From Desulfurococcales archaeon (GTDB lineage: Archaea; Thermoproteota; Thermoprotei_A; Sulfolobales; NBVN01), in assembly GCA_023255955.1 (NCBI GenBank), contig JAGDWD010000008.1:254845-318844 (forward strand): DNA of 64,000 nt, in the 5' to 3' direction. The position numbers and the translations under genes were made by a program. The notes under the pieces are model-generated. The model had not been told where the DNA came from, did not search any database, and saw only the letters and a program-made list of their open reading frames with translations. Position 1 is the first letter of the stretch; every line of letters begins with the position of its first letter. Below, one piece after another: positions 1 to 8,123 of the stretch.

Positions 1-1080
1 AGCATACTTATCTGGAGGTGGGATCTCTATCTCCCTATCAAACCTACCCGGCCTCCTCAACGCTGGATCTATGGCATCTACCCTGTTAGTAGCACCGATA
101 ACTATGACCTTCCCCCTCTCCTTAAGTCCGTCCATGAGGGTAAGTAGCTGGGAGACTACCCTCTTCTCAACCTCCCCAACGACCTCCTCCCTCTTAGGGG
201 CGATAGCGTCTATCTCATCTATGAAGATTATGGCTGGAGCGTTCTTCTGTGCTTCCTCGAATATCTCCCTTAACCTAGCCTCAGACTCACCATAATACTT
301 ACTCATAATTTCCGGACCGTTTATAGCTATGAAGTACGCCCCTATCTCATTAGCAAGGGCTTTAGCTAGCAACGTCTTACCGACTCCCGGAGGGCCATAA
401 AGCAGAACACCCTTAGGAGGTTCTATACCTAAATGCTTGAAGAACTCTGGGTGCTTCAGCGGTAGCTCCACCATCTCTCTTATCCTCTCCTTAACCTCCT
501 CAAGATCCCCTATATCCTCCCAAGTAACTCTAGGGACACCCCTCATCCTCTCTAAAGCCTCCACGGTGACAGGCTCCGAAGTGACATCAATACGTGTGTC
601 GTAGTCTATGAAGACTACTTGAGCAGGGTCAGTAGCCTTAACAACGAACCTGAAGGGCTCGGCATAGTAAGGAAGGCTGACAAATATTATCTCCCCCTTC
701 TTCACAGCCTTATTAAGCAACCTCTCCTTGAGGAAACCAGCAAATTGCTCTGAATACTCTATCCTGAAGTCAACCGGGGCTAGTACAACTCTTTGGCCCC
801 TAACTACCTTAACTTTTCTAACTGTTACATAATCACCTATAGCTACACCTATAGCCTCTCTCGTGTAACCATCAATTCTGATTACATTAGACCCCTCATC
901 CTCGGGATATGCTGGCCTCACTTGAAGAACAACCGATGAGCGGGGTCCCTCAACCTCAACAAAATCTCCGTAGCCGACTCCAAGAACTTCCATATATTTT
1001 TTAGGTAGCCTAGCAATCTTCCTTCCAACATCACGAGGTCCGACACTCTCAACACGTAGTTCTACTTCCCCTCCACTCAC
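1..1080 (-). CDS. CDC48/VCP-like AAA+ ATPase, 3' part outside window
   Basis: This is the N-terminal 360 codons of a CDC48/VAT-type AAA+ unfoldase, a cytosolic hexamer that pulls apart protein complexes and feeds substrates to the proteasome. Residues 1-180 form the substrate/cofactor-binding N domain. The first AAA module follows, with Walker A GPPGVGKT at 229-236, Walker B IIFIDEID at 284-291, sensor GATNR near 330 and the RRPGRFDRE region carrying the arginine finger near 342-350. The second AAA module must lie beyond base 1. The start is read as GTG at 1080 (GTG AGT GGA GGG); in-frame GTG at 1089 and TTG at 1092 are alternatives. The reading frame is open to the window edge with no defect. 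The family call is certain; the exact start is not. Confidence 0.93.
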   Translation of the reverse strand, partial: MSGGEVELRVESVGPRDVGRKIARLPKKYMEVLGVGYGDFVEVEGPRSSVVLQVRPAYPEDEGSNVIRIDGYTREAIGVAIGDYVTVRKVKVVRGQRVVLAPVDFRIEYSEQFAGFLKERLLNKAVKKGEIIFVSLPYYAEPFRFVVKATDPAQVVFIDYDTRIDVTSEPVTVEALERMRGVPRVTWEDIGDLEEVKERIREMVELPLKHPEFFKHLGIEPPKGVLLYGPPGVGKTLLAKALANEIGAYFIAINGPEIMSKYYGESEARLREIFEEAQKNAPAIIFIDEIDAIAPKREEVVGEVEKRVVSQLLTLMDGLKERGKVIVIGATNRVDAIDPALRRPGRFDREIEIPPPDKYA

Positions 1081-1177
1081 TCCGACCACCAAATCTATAG
1101 GGTAGTACGGGACATATATCTACTAGATCATATCATCCAACGATCCTTCTAAGTGGTTGTAGTTGAGGAAATTAACG

Positions 1178-1294
1178 ATGGAGACTGCGTGTTTATATCG
1201 GTTGTATAAGAGTGAATATTTGGTGGTAAAAATACCGTGTAAAGCTAGAAAGAAGAAAGAGGAAAAGAAAGAAGAAAAAGAGCAGAAGAAATAA
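1178..1294 (+). CDS. possible lysine-rich micro-ORF
   Basis: A 38-codon frame opens with ATG at 1178 and ends at TAA 1292-1294. A second possible start is GTG 1223, which would leave a 23-residue product ending in a run of Lys and Glu. A TATA-like TTTATAT lies at about 1192-1198, roughly 25-30 bp before GTG 1223, as expected for a leaderless archaeal mRNA. The peptide is highly basic, like some tiny ribosomal proteins, but I match it to no family. The A-rich composition could equally be non-coding, so this is weakly supported. Confidence 0.2.
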   Translation: METACLYRLYKSEYLVVKIPCKARKKKEEKKEEKEQKK

Positions 1295-1396
1295 TTTTTA
1301 ATTATCGATCAAATATTATTTAACCACAGGTATTTCCAAATTATTTACACTGAGTTTAAGTATTCATAATGATGCTGAAATAGTGAGTGTCGATTA

Positions 1397-2131
1397 TTAA
1401 AACAGTCTCCTGAGGCTGTTTAACAGAGACAGACCTTCCTTGAAATCGAGTGGTGATGAAATTAGAAATCCGTCAACTAGGTCAGCGCATGTCGAGGCGA
1501 TTTGGAGAGCCTCATCTCTTTTGAGGAGTTTACTTGGCCCAAGTAGTTTTGCTAGAGTATCGTAATTAGATTCTGTAGCTAGAACTAAGTAGGGATATAT
1601 CTTCACGCCTACCCGACGTGCTTCCCTACTTACCTCAACTAATTTCTCCACAGTCTGCTTGTTTAAGTTGAGGACGAGGTAGAAGTCAGCACGCAACTTC
1701 ACTCTCTCTAAGATTATCTCCAGCTCCTTCCTTAAGCTTAAGGTAAGTCCCGGACTTATACCCGGGCTATACTGCCTCGCAATGGCTACCGCGCTCTCCG
1801 GCTCCACATCTTTTACTACAGTAGCTCCAGGTACTAGGTCACCTCTAATGAAGACCACCCTCCCTACTCCACATAGAGTCAAGCTCTTGAGTACGGACTT
1901 TAATGCTACTGAGTTCAGATCTATGGTTCTTATATGAGCTATTACATCCATACCCTCAAGATATCTAATTAAGCAACTAACAATTGACGAAAACTGAGAC
2001 GGTTTACCCATCGGGGAGTCAGGCACGTCTACCCAGTCAACTAACCCTTTAAGAGCTCTTAGTCTATAGAGGAGCTCCTCCCTATCGCCAACCGGCTCTA
2101 TCTCATATATAAGCTCCACAGCTACCACCAA
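1397..2131 (-). CDS. MTHFR-like TIM-barrel protein next to the methionine synthase pair
   Basis: This 244-residue protein resembles the (beta/alpha)8 barrel of methylenetetrahydrofolate reductase. It has the early glutamate strand (EIEPVGDREE), a VDWVDVPDSP segment near 33-42 like the family's Dxv-x-DsP strand, and a TIDLNS...VVFIRGD stretch near 69-97 like the family's T-x-D-x-N...GD region. It is shorter than MetF (about 290). It follows the two MetE-like genes on the same strand, with 37 bases between, so it probably makes or handles the methyl donor used by the methionine synthase. The start is TTG 2131 or GTG 2128. The fold call is good. Whether it reduces methylene-tetrahydrofolate, methylene-tetrahydromethanopterin or another C1 carrier cannot be read from sequence. 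Confidence 0.7.
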   Translation of the reverse strand: MVVAVELIYEIEPVGDREELLYRLRALKGLVDWVDVPDSPMGKPSQFSSIVSCLIRYLEGMDVIAHIRTIDLNSVALKSVLKSLTLCGVGRVVFIRGDLVPGATVVKDVEPESAVAIARQYSPGISPGLTLSLRKELEIILERVKLRADFYLVLNLNKQTVEKLVEVSREARRVGVKIYPYLVLATESNYDTLAKLLGPSKLLKRDEALQIASTCADLVDGFLISSPLDFKEGLSLLNSLRRLF

Positions 2132-2168
2132 GGAAATCCAGCACTACTGAAGCACCTGCCCTCTTATC

Positions 2169-3164
2169 TTACCACTCACTCCTAGCTAGCTTAGCTGCTT
2201 CGGAAATGTTCCTCAATTTTTCTCTAGCTACTTCTCTAGGGAGCCTCTTGAGGCCGCAGTCCGGTTTTAGATATACCTTCTCAGGCCCTATGAAGCCTTC
2301 TCTCATAAGAGCGTCTACAGCCTCCTTTATCTCCCTAACACTCTCCACCTGGAGACTGTGGACGTCGACTACCCCATAACCTAACTCCTTATTGTAGCTG
2401 TACTCCTTGAGGTATGGAACTAGCCTGAAGTTGCTGTTCTTCATTTCAAGGTCGAACTGATCTACTGGATAGTCGAGGATGTAGGGGATTATCTTCTCTA
2501 TCCTACCATAGCATATGTGGACTATCCTCTTAGCTTCAACACCCCGAAATATTATATCCATGGCTTCCTTAAGCATGTCGACCTCTTCTTTAAAGGGCCT
2601 CGTAGAGAGGGCTGGCTCATCTATCTGCACATACCTCACACCTCTCTTAACCAGCTCCTCGATCTCCCTCCTTATTGCGTGTGCTAGATCTAACATTAAC
2701 TCCTTCCTATCTCTGTAGTAGTTGTCGAAGCTCCACTCAAGCATTGTGTAGGGGCCGGTTATCGTAGCCTTCACCGGCCTCCCGTGGCTTATGCTTGATG
2801 CGTATTCCCATATTTCAACGGTTATGGGCTCTACCCACTCTATTTTCCCTACGACTATGGGTTTCCTGAAGTACTCATTATCGAATACCCTGACCCAGTC
2901 TCCAGGGCTGTAACCTCTGAGTCTGTCCGCGAAGTACACGACCATGTCGTCTCTTGCTTGCTCACCATCGCTTATGATATCTATGCCGGCCCAGAGATGG
3001 TCCTCTACAACCTCCTTTATAGCTGGCTTTATGAGCTCCTTGAACTCTACCTCCGTTATCTGACCACCCTTTCTCAGCTTTATGGCTTTCTCTGCTTGGG
3101 CTAGCTTAGGGTAGCTCCCCACTACCGTAGTGGGGAACTTCTTAGGTAGCTCATACGAGCTCAC
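2169..3164 (-). CDS. metE: cobalamin-independent methionine synthase, zinc-binding C-terminal-type half
   Basis: This 331-residue protein corresponds to the catalytic C-terminal half of MetE, which transfers a methyl group to homocysteine. The zinc ligands are all present: H216 and C218 in VHICYG, E240 in DLEMKN and C303 in PDCGLK. The family's QIDEPAL segment sits at 180-186. Free-standing C-terminal 'core MetE' proteins occur in archaea and may use a methyl-corrinoid or another carrier in place of methyl-tetrahydropteroyl-triglutamate. The gene overlaps the upstream N-half-like gene by 4 bases, so translation is probably coupled, and an MTHFR-like gene follows. Family call certain; methyl donor unknown. 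Confidence 0.93.
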   Translation of the reverse strand: MSSYELPKKFPTTVVGSYPKLAQAEKAIKLRKGGQITEVEFKELIKPAIKEVVEDHLWAGIDIISDGEQARDDMVVYFADRLRGYSPGDWVRVFDNEYFRKPIVVGKIEWVEPITVEIWEYASSISHGRPVKATITGPYTMLEWSFDNYYRDRKELMLDLAHAIRREIEELVKRGVRYVQIDEPALSTRPFKEEVDMLKEAMDIIFRGVEAKRIVHICYGRIEKIIPYILDYPVDQFDLEMKNSNFRLVPYLKEYSYNKELGYGVVDVHSLQVESVREIKEAVDALMREGFIGPEKVYLKPDCGLKRLPREVAREKLRNISEAAKLARSEW

Positions 3165-4186
3165 TGCTTCACCACCTCTAGGACCCTCTCTCCTCCAAGC
3201 TTAAGTGAAATCTTATCGGCAAGAAATCCGAGTAGCTTTATCTTAGCTAGGCTGTAGCTGTAAGGTATTAAGTCGAGCCATGTCGTTGTTGTCAACCCCA
3301 CTTCTTCCCCATCATACTCCTTCAGGATTCTGGAAGCTACGTCAACTAGAAGATCCAGCCTATCTTCGTACACTACCCTAGAGTTAACTAGTCCGAGAAC
3401 AGCACAGTGTGTGCCGAAGCCCTTAGAGGATAGTAGCTCAGTAGCCTTCTCCAGGTTATCACCTACGTCTAGAGATAGGCAGGAGGTCTTAGAGTCCAGT
3501 AACTTCTCATATACATCTGCTCTAGGAACTCCGTAGTAGACTGCGAGAACTGTTTTTGAGTTACCAGCTCGACTAGCTATCTTACTCGCAAGCTCGGAGG
3601 CTAATACCGCCATATCTGGGGTTGCTTCCGGGTCTGATAGGAGGGGCTCATCTATTTGAACCATTACCGCACCAGCTTCAACAGCCCTCCCAACCTCACT
3701 AGACAGTAACTCAGCGATACTGTGTGCTAGTTCCTCCCTGGAGAGACCGGGCCCGCTCTTAGACATATATGCGAAAGTCACTGGACCTGGTACTACGACT
3801 TTAAACCCTGCTGGCTCTACGAACGGTAGATACCTCCTAACTCTAGGGGCCCACACTGCCGTTACAGGCTCCGGCTTATCTACGAAGAACGGGATCCTGT
3901 AGAAGAAGTTGTTGTCGAAGTACCTGAGTAGCCCTGTGGGGGTGACGTTCCGCCAAGCCGATACGAAGGGCCTGAAAATATCGTGCCAATCTAACATGCC
4001 GTCAACTACGTAGGTCATGCCGGAAGCTATCTGAGCTCCTATGAGAGTGAGAGATGAACTGAACACCAGGTCATCCAACTCATCGTAGCTTAGAAGCCCG
4101 CGCTCATGGTCTCGGAGAGCTTTCCTAACTATTCTGTTTCTTGGAAAGGCGCCGAGAGGTGATGACCACACCTTCACAACTCCCAC
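3161..4186 (-). CDS. MetE-like paralogue lacking the zinc site (N-terminal-type half)
   Basis: This 341-residue protein has the same barrel as its neighbour, including VQIDEPLLS near 177-185 and a GPVTFAY strand near 134-140. The metal ligands are gone: the HxC position reads VYYG (216-219), the Glu position reads LDVGDN and the PDCGL position reads [10 protein letters not shown]. It therefore matches the N-terminal, non-zinc half of two-domain MetE, which helps to bind folate. It is the first gene of the three-gene methionine operon. Both halves are encoded separately and presumably assemble into one enzyme, which is inferred from gene order and the shared fold. Confidence 0.85.
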   Translation of the reverse strand: MGVVKVWSSPLGAFPRNRIVRKALRDHERGLLSYDELDDLVFSSSLTLIGAQIASGMTYVVDGMLDWHDIFRPFVSAWRNVTPTGLLRYFDNNFFYRIPFFVDKPEPVTAVWAPRVRRYLPFVEPAGFKVVVPGPVTFAYMSKSGPGLSREELAHSIAELLSSEVGRAVEAGAVMVQIDEPLLSDPEATPDMAVLASELASKIASRAGNSKTVLAVYYGVPRADVYEKLLDSKTSCLSLDVGDNLEKATELLSSKGFGTHCAVLGLVNSRVVYEDRLDLLVDVASRILKEYDGEEVGLTTTTWLDLIPYSYSLAKIKLLGFLADKISLKLGGERVLEVVKQ

Positions 4187-4216
4187 CCCGAACGGTCTAG
4201 CTACTTATTCTTGTTT

Positions 4217-4231
4217 AACGCTTTAAGCGTT
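4217..4231 (-). promoter_or_regulatory. palindrome over the TATA region of the methionine operon
   Basis: AACGCTT-T-AAGCGTT is a perfect 7+7 palindrome with a single central base. Its centre lies about 38 bp before the start codon at 4186, and its TTAAA core is the best TATA candidate on the minus strand. A repressor dimer bound here would block TBP. The site is seen directly; the operator role is inferred. Confidence 0.45.
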
Positions 4232-4363
4232 ACGGTTTACATGAGAGTTTAAGGGGGCACCACTAACTCAGCCGGTTTATTCGGGTAACTATTTAAAAGT
4301 AGTGTTTTTACAGACATCAATGTGGGGTAGCTACTGAAGGGTAGGGGCAGGCTGACTAGGATA

Positions 4364-4810
4364 TTGTATGACCTGAGGATCCTGAGGCGTAGGCTCGAGC
4401 TCCTTGAGGGTAGGCTTGAGAAGAGCGCTAACAACTTGAAGCTTAGGGGTGCGGGTCCAGATATGTTGAGGTCCTACACCAACGCTATGAGGCAGATTAG
4501 CTACGTTATCTGCGTGCTTGAGGCTCTCGAGATGAAACTTGAGAATGTCCTAGCTATGAATGCTGTGACTCAGGACTTAGTCGTAGTTAGAGAAGCTCTT
4601 AAAGAGCTTAGCCAGAGAATTAGGGGCTTGCCGGAGGTCTCAGCTATATTGGATGAAATAGGTGACGGTGTAAGTGATGTGATAGCGGGAACACCCATGT
4701 ATCTAGATACCCACACCGTTACCGCTAGCCGTGAGGCCGCTAAGAAAATCCTTGAAGAAGCGGAGAAAATAGCTGAGGCAAGAAGAGAGGGGTTGGAGAG
4801 CCTTAGCTAG
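4364..4810 (+). CDS. ESCRT-III/CdvB-like (Snf7-family) protein
   Basis: This 148-residue, mostly helical protein has the pattern of archaeal CdvB paralogues: an arginine-rich amphipathic first helix (RILRRRLELLEGRLEK), a second long helix around 35-65, then LPEVSAILDEIGDGVSDVIAG near 95-115 and a charged C-terminal helix rich in Ala, Glu and Lys. Such proteins form filaments in cell division and membrane remodelling. I see no winged-helix tail. It is a monocistronic gene with a TATA-like TATTTAAAAG at about 4290. The first usable codon in this frame is TTG 4364. About eleven more residues could be added upstream before the in-frame TAG at 4328, but there is no standard start there. Family assignment is moderate. 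Confidence 0.6.
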   Translation: MYDLRILRRRLELLEGRLEKSANNLKLRGAGPDMLRSYTNAMRQISYVICVLEALEMKLENVLAMNAVTQDLVVVREALKELSQRIRGLPEVSAILDEIGDGVSDVIAGTPMYLDTHTVTASREAAKKILEEAEKIAEARREGLESLS

Positions 4811-4868
4811 GATCTAGATAATGGTAGACCTGTGAGTAGCTAGATACCTGATAATAACCCGATACTGT

Positions 4869-5546
4869 TCATACCTTAATAAAGTACTTACCGCCCTCCT
4901 CCTTCAGGAAACCGAGGTCTACAAGTGATTTAAGTGCTAGCTTAAAGTAGACCTCACCAACATCGATCCCGTAGTACTCTATGAACACGTTCCTGATCTC
5001 CTCGAAGCTCCAGACCTTCTTAGACTTCCCTTCCTCGGAGAGTGCCCGCTTAATGAACTGCACTGTATCTTCGTGGCGTGTCCATGGGTACTGGAACCAC
5101 ATCCAGTCCTTAACCTCGATATAGTAGAAATCAGGTTTTATCTTAGCCACCGGGGATATCCACTGCAAGGCCGCTATCTTCAGTTCCTTAGGCTTCCACT
5201 CCGAGAGTATGAAGTCTCTTGCAAGTATGAGTGTGTCTCCGGTATCTACTATATCATCAACTAGAAGAGCTCTCTGACCACTTAGGTCGACCTTATACGG
5301 ATACTTAATTAAGGCTTTCTCAGCAACCTTAGCAGCTTCGGTCCAGTGCTGACTCTGTATTGAGATCAGGTTGTCCACCAACATAAAATCGCAGACGAGG
5401 CGAGCGGGGATGTAACCACCCCTAGAAACAGCTACAACTACATCGGGTCTGAACCCACTACTCTTTATCACCTCAGCAAGACCCATACTCCACTCAACTA
5501 TTTCATCCCACGTTACCAGCTTTGTAGGTACCTTAACCACAGACAA
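4869..5546 (-). CDS. purine phosphoribosyltransferase (xanthine/guanine type-like)
   Basis: This 225-residue type I phosphoribosyltransferase carries the PRPP loop VDDIVDTGDT at 96-105 and a PPi-loop-like AVSRGGYIPA near 39-48. It would salvage a purine base by joining it to PRPP. The segment DWMWFQYPWTRHED near 142-155 is the aromatic hood typical of 6-oxopurine enzymes of this archaeal subgroup. About 60 residues beyond the catalytic core (165-225) look like a small helix-turn-helix or winged-helix extension and could have a regulatory role. Transcribed alone. Which base is used (adenine, hypoxanthine or xanthine) cannot be settled by reading. Confidence 0.85.
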   Translation of the reverse strand: MSVVKVPTKLVTWDEIVEWSMGLAEVIKSSGFRPDVVVAVSRGGYIPARLVCDFMLVDNLISIQSQHWTEAAKVAEKALIKYPYKVDLSGQRALLVDDIVDTGDTLILARDFILSEWKPKELKIAALQWISPVAKIKPDFYYIEVKDWMWFQYPWTRHEDTVQFIKRALSEEGKSKKVWSFEEIRNVFIEYYGIDVGEVYFKLALKSLVDLGFLKEEGGKYFIKV

Positions 5547-5748
5547 CCACCGACATATAATGCTGTCTGCTTAGGATATAAAAATTACGTGATTAAAACT
5601 CCTTCTAATTCACGTAACCACTTCCCTGATCTCAGGTAAATATGTCTTCTCACACTGCTCTTCGTAGGTAAAGCTATTTAACAAGATCTCAAGGTCGTTC
5701 AGAGAATTAAGAAGTTAACTGGGTCTAATCTATGTCATTCGAGGGGTT

Positions 5749-6663
5749 TTAGTCTTTCCTTAGAAGATAGTTATATAGTCCTGCGATGACCCTATATGAA
5801 GATCCGTGGAAGGCTGGCATAGAATCCTCCAATCTTTTTATGTAAGCTAGCTCCACATCTTTAGCTAGGATGTGGCTGTACATCTGTTTAATGTTTTCAA
5901 CACCTTCCTTCAGCAATGACTCTATGTAGTGTATCCACGCGATGAGCTTGTCTTTAGTTCTCTGAATAAAAACCTCGGGCTCGTCACGTACGATACCGTA
6001 GTGCGATACAGCTACCTGCCTGGGGTTCAAGCTCAACATTAGGTCCAGACTCTTAAGGAAGCTGTCTCTGTCGAATGGATGTACTGTAACCGGGTAGATC
6101 CTCCCATTGAAGTAATTAGCGATGGAGTCCCCCGCTAGTAGAATTCCGTCAGGTTCGAGAATGTACGATATGTGGTGTGGAGCGTGACCTGGTGTATAGT
6201 GTGCTACTAGTCTAACACCACCGAGCTCTATCTGCGTCCCAGTATCTACAGCTACCACCCGGTCTGGTGGTAGAGGTTTGGGCTCACCGAAAGCTTTTGC
6301 TAGTTCCCCAAGCACATCAAGAGACGCTTGCCACAGTCTTGAAGGATCCACTAGGTGCTTAACCCCGCGTGGATGGACTACTACCTTTAAGTTCGGAATC
6401 AACTCAGCTAAGTCTCCTACCACACCTGAGTGGTCTATGTGGATATGCGTTAAAACTACGTATACCGTGCTAAACTTCGAGAGGTTTAGCTCAGGTAAGA
6501 GCTTTAAGAACCTGTCTAACGACGCTCTAGGACCCGGATCCACTATAGCGAGAGAGTTATCTCCGGTAACAAGATAAACCGATAGCCAGCCAGCAGTATT
6601 CAGTGGCTCAAGATCTACCACAGCTAAATTCTCGGAGACCTTCTCAATCCTCAACCCCACCAC
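5749..6663 (-). CDS. MBL-fold metallohydrolase
   Basis: This is a metallo-beta-lactamase-fold hydrolase with the metal motif THIHIDH near residue 72-78, a second histidine loop (YTPGHAPHH), the bridging aspartate in LLAGDS and a final VSHYG histidine. Such enzymes include glyoxalase II-like thioesterases and RNA- or sulfur-related hydrolases; the substrate here is unknown. The frame extends upstream to ATG 6726, but a TATA-like TTATTTAAT lies at 6691-6699 inside that extension, about 28-36 bp before GTG 6663, and family members start just before the RIEKV strand. I therefore place the start at GTG 6663 (or GTG 6660) on a leaderless transcript. Confidence 0.85.
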   Translation of the reverse strand: MVGLRIEKVSENLAVVDLEPLNTAGWLSVYLVTGDNSLAIVDPGPRASLDRFLKLLPELNLSKFSTVYVVLTHIHIDHSGVVGDLAELIPNLKVVVHPRGVKHLVDPSRLWQASLDVLGELAKAFGEPKPLPPDRVVAVDTGTQIELGGVRLVAHYTPGHAPHHISYILEPDGILLAGDSIANYFNGRIYPVTVHPFDRDSFLKSLDLMLSLNPRQVAVSHYGIVRDEPEVFIQRTKDKLIAWIHYIESLLKEGVENIKQMYSHILAKDVELAYIKRLEDSMPAFHGSSYRVIAGLYNYLLRKD

Positions 6664-6690
6664 CAACAACACTATTACAACCCTCAAACA

Positions 6691-6699
6691 ATTAAATAA
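6691..6699 (-). promoter_or_regulatory. TATA box of the MBL hydrolase gene
   Basis: On the minus strand this reads GTTATTTAAT, centred about 32 bp before GTG 6663. It decides the start of that gene, because any longer reading would put the promoter inside the coding region. Confidence 0.5.
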
Positions 6700-6726
6700 C
6701 ATCAACACGAACCTCCATTCGATCAT

Positions 6727-7153
6727 TACCTGAAAACGTGATGAGTGTTAATCGACATAATACCGCGCGAATCTAGCAGAGCTTGTGATCCCTAATGTAG
6801 TATATACCACGTGAGTAGCTTGTCAGGTTGTTTCGTGGTACAATCAAAGCTACAGTTTCAGATACAGCTCTACGTATCTTCACTTAAAAACTCACTGTGA
6901 GTAGGACCTCTTCGAAGTTAGGTATTACCCCTCCCACACTCCGAGAAAGCATTCATCAATTAATATCTCCTCCATATTATCACAAACTAAGTAAGTAGTA
7001 GCCGAACTAGTAAGAGTAGTTGCTAGGTCTTCACCTTCTTAGACTCCACTTTACTAAGAACGTGTGAAACTATTACTGTTATGTGTATAGCTGCCACAAG
7101 ATTAGGTAGAACCTGCTAAAGAAAATACTTAACGCGAAACTTCGTTTACGTTT
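6727..7153. other. intergenic stretch, nothing recognised
   Basis: There are 427 bases between divergent genes. I find no reading frame, tRNA or long inverted repeat. A weak TATA-like AAATACTTAA at about 7121-7130 precedes the oxidoreductase start. The rest may hold leader sequence or decayed DNA. Confidence 0.4.
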
Positions 7154-8080
7154 ATGTGTTGGGCAATGGTAGTGAGAATCTCACTGATTGGTGCTGGCAG
7201 GTGGGGGAGTAACATAGCTAGAGCTTTGAAGGAGCTGGAGATGGAGAACCTTGTTGAGCTAGATCTAGTGGTTGATAAGGATCTTACCAGAGCTTCCGAG
7301 CTACGTGAGAGGTACGGCTTTAAGAGAGCTAGTAGTGACCTAGATAGCATAACATCTGAAGCCGTGGTGGTAGCTACTTCAATAGATAGTCTCTACCTGA
7401 CAGCTCTGAGAGCTATAGACCTAGCTAACTGTGTCTTCGTGGAGAAGCCTGCTGCTACTAACACCCACCAAATCCTAGAGCTACTAAGCAAAGCCGAATC
7501 CAGGGGTGTTATCCACCAAGTTGGCTACATATCTAGGTTCGACATCACAGTTACAGAGCTGAGGAAGTGGCTGGAGAAGTACCCCCCATACTCGATCCAG
7601 TTTAGGAGACTGTCCAGAAGACCGAGCCACATGTTCGTACATCCAGTAACACTCGATCTCATGTCTCACGATGTGGACCTAGCTTTCTACTTACTCAAAC
7701 CTCGTGTAACTAAGGTACTTTTCTCAGTGCTTACACCTAATGAGGGTGTTCCTCAGAGAGCTATCGCTGTAGCTAGGTACGACGACGTCGACGTCCTCTT
7801 TGAAGCTGATGGACTGCTTCCTGTGAAGGTTAGAGAGGTGGATGTTCTAAGTGGGGGTGGTTTGCTGAGGGCTGACCTAGTTGCTGGGAGACTGACTATA
7901 GGGACTCCTTCAGGTATATTAAATGTTGAGGTAAAGAATGAGGAACCCCTGAAGAAGGAGCTTAGGGTTTTCGTTGAGAGGTGTGCTGGGAGGGATTTCG
8001 AGGCACCGACTCTTAGAGATGCCCTCGCAACTCTGAAGGTTCTTGAGGAGGTACATACCCTCGGTAAAACTATATCCTAG
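7154..8080 (+). CDS. Gfo/Idh/MocA-family NAD(P)-dependent oxidoreductase
   Basis: This 308-residue protein has an N-terminal Rossmann fold with the dinucleotide motif GAGRWGSN (13-20) and the family's EKP motif at 97-99, where the lysine takes part in catalysis. The C-terminal half is the alpha/beta substrate-binding domain, with VTLDLMSHDVDLAFYLL near 160-178 holding the usual conserved Asp and His. Such enzymes oxidise or reduce sugars, inositols or sugar acids. ATG 7154 fits a leaderless transcript from the AT-rich box near 7125. ATG 7166 and GTG 7172 are alternatives nearer the first beta strand. It is followed 43 bases later by the cDPG synthetase gene. Substrate unknown. Confidence 0.87.
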   Translation: MCWAMVVRISLIGAGRWGSNIARALKELEMENLVELDLVVDKDLTRASELRERYGFKRASSDLDSITSEAVVVATSIDSLYLTALRAIDLANCVFVEKPAATNTHQILELLSKAESRGVIHQVGYISRFDITVTELRKWLEKYPPYSIQFRRLSRRPSHMFVHPVTLDLMSHDVDLAFYLLKPRVTKVLFSVLTPNEGVPQRAIAVARYDDVDVLFEADGLLPVKVREVDVLSGGGLLRADLVAGRLTIGTPSGILNVEVKNEEPLKKELRVFVERCAGRDFEAPTLRDALATLKVLEEVHTLGKTIS

Positions 8081-8123
8081 TCCAAACTAAAAAATTTTTA
8101 TCTAGTCACGAAATATATATGCG

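Noticed and set aside
71-295. Plus-strand frame inside the CDC48 gene
   Set aside because: Ser/Thr-rich product antisense to a well-conserved AAA domain; it is a shadow of that gene, as are the other antisense frames in the window.
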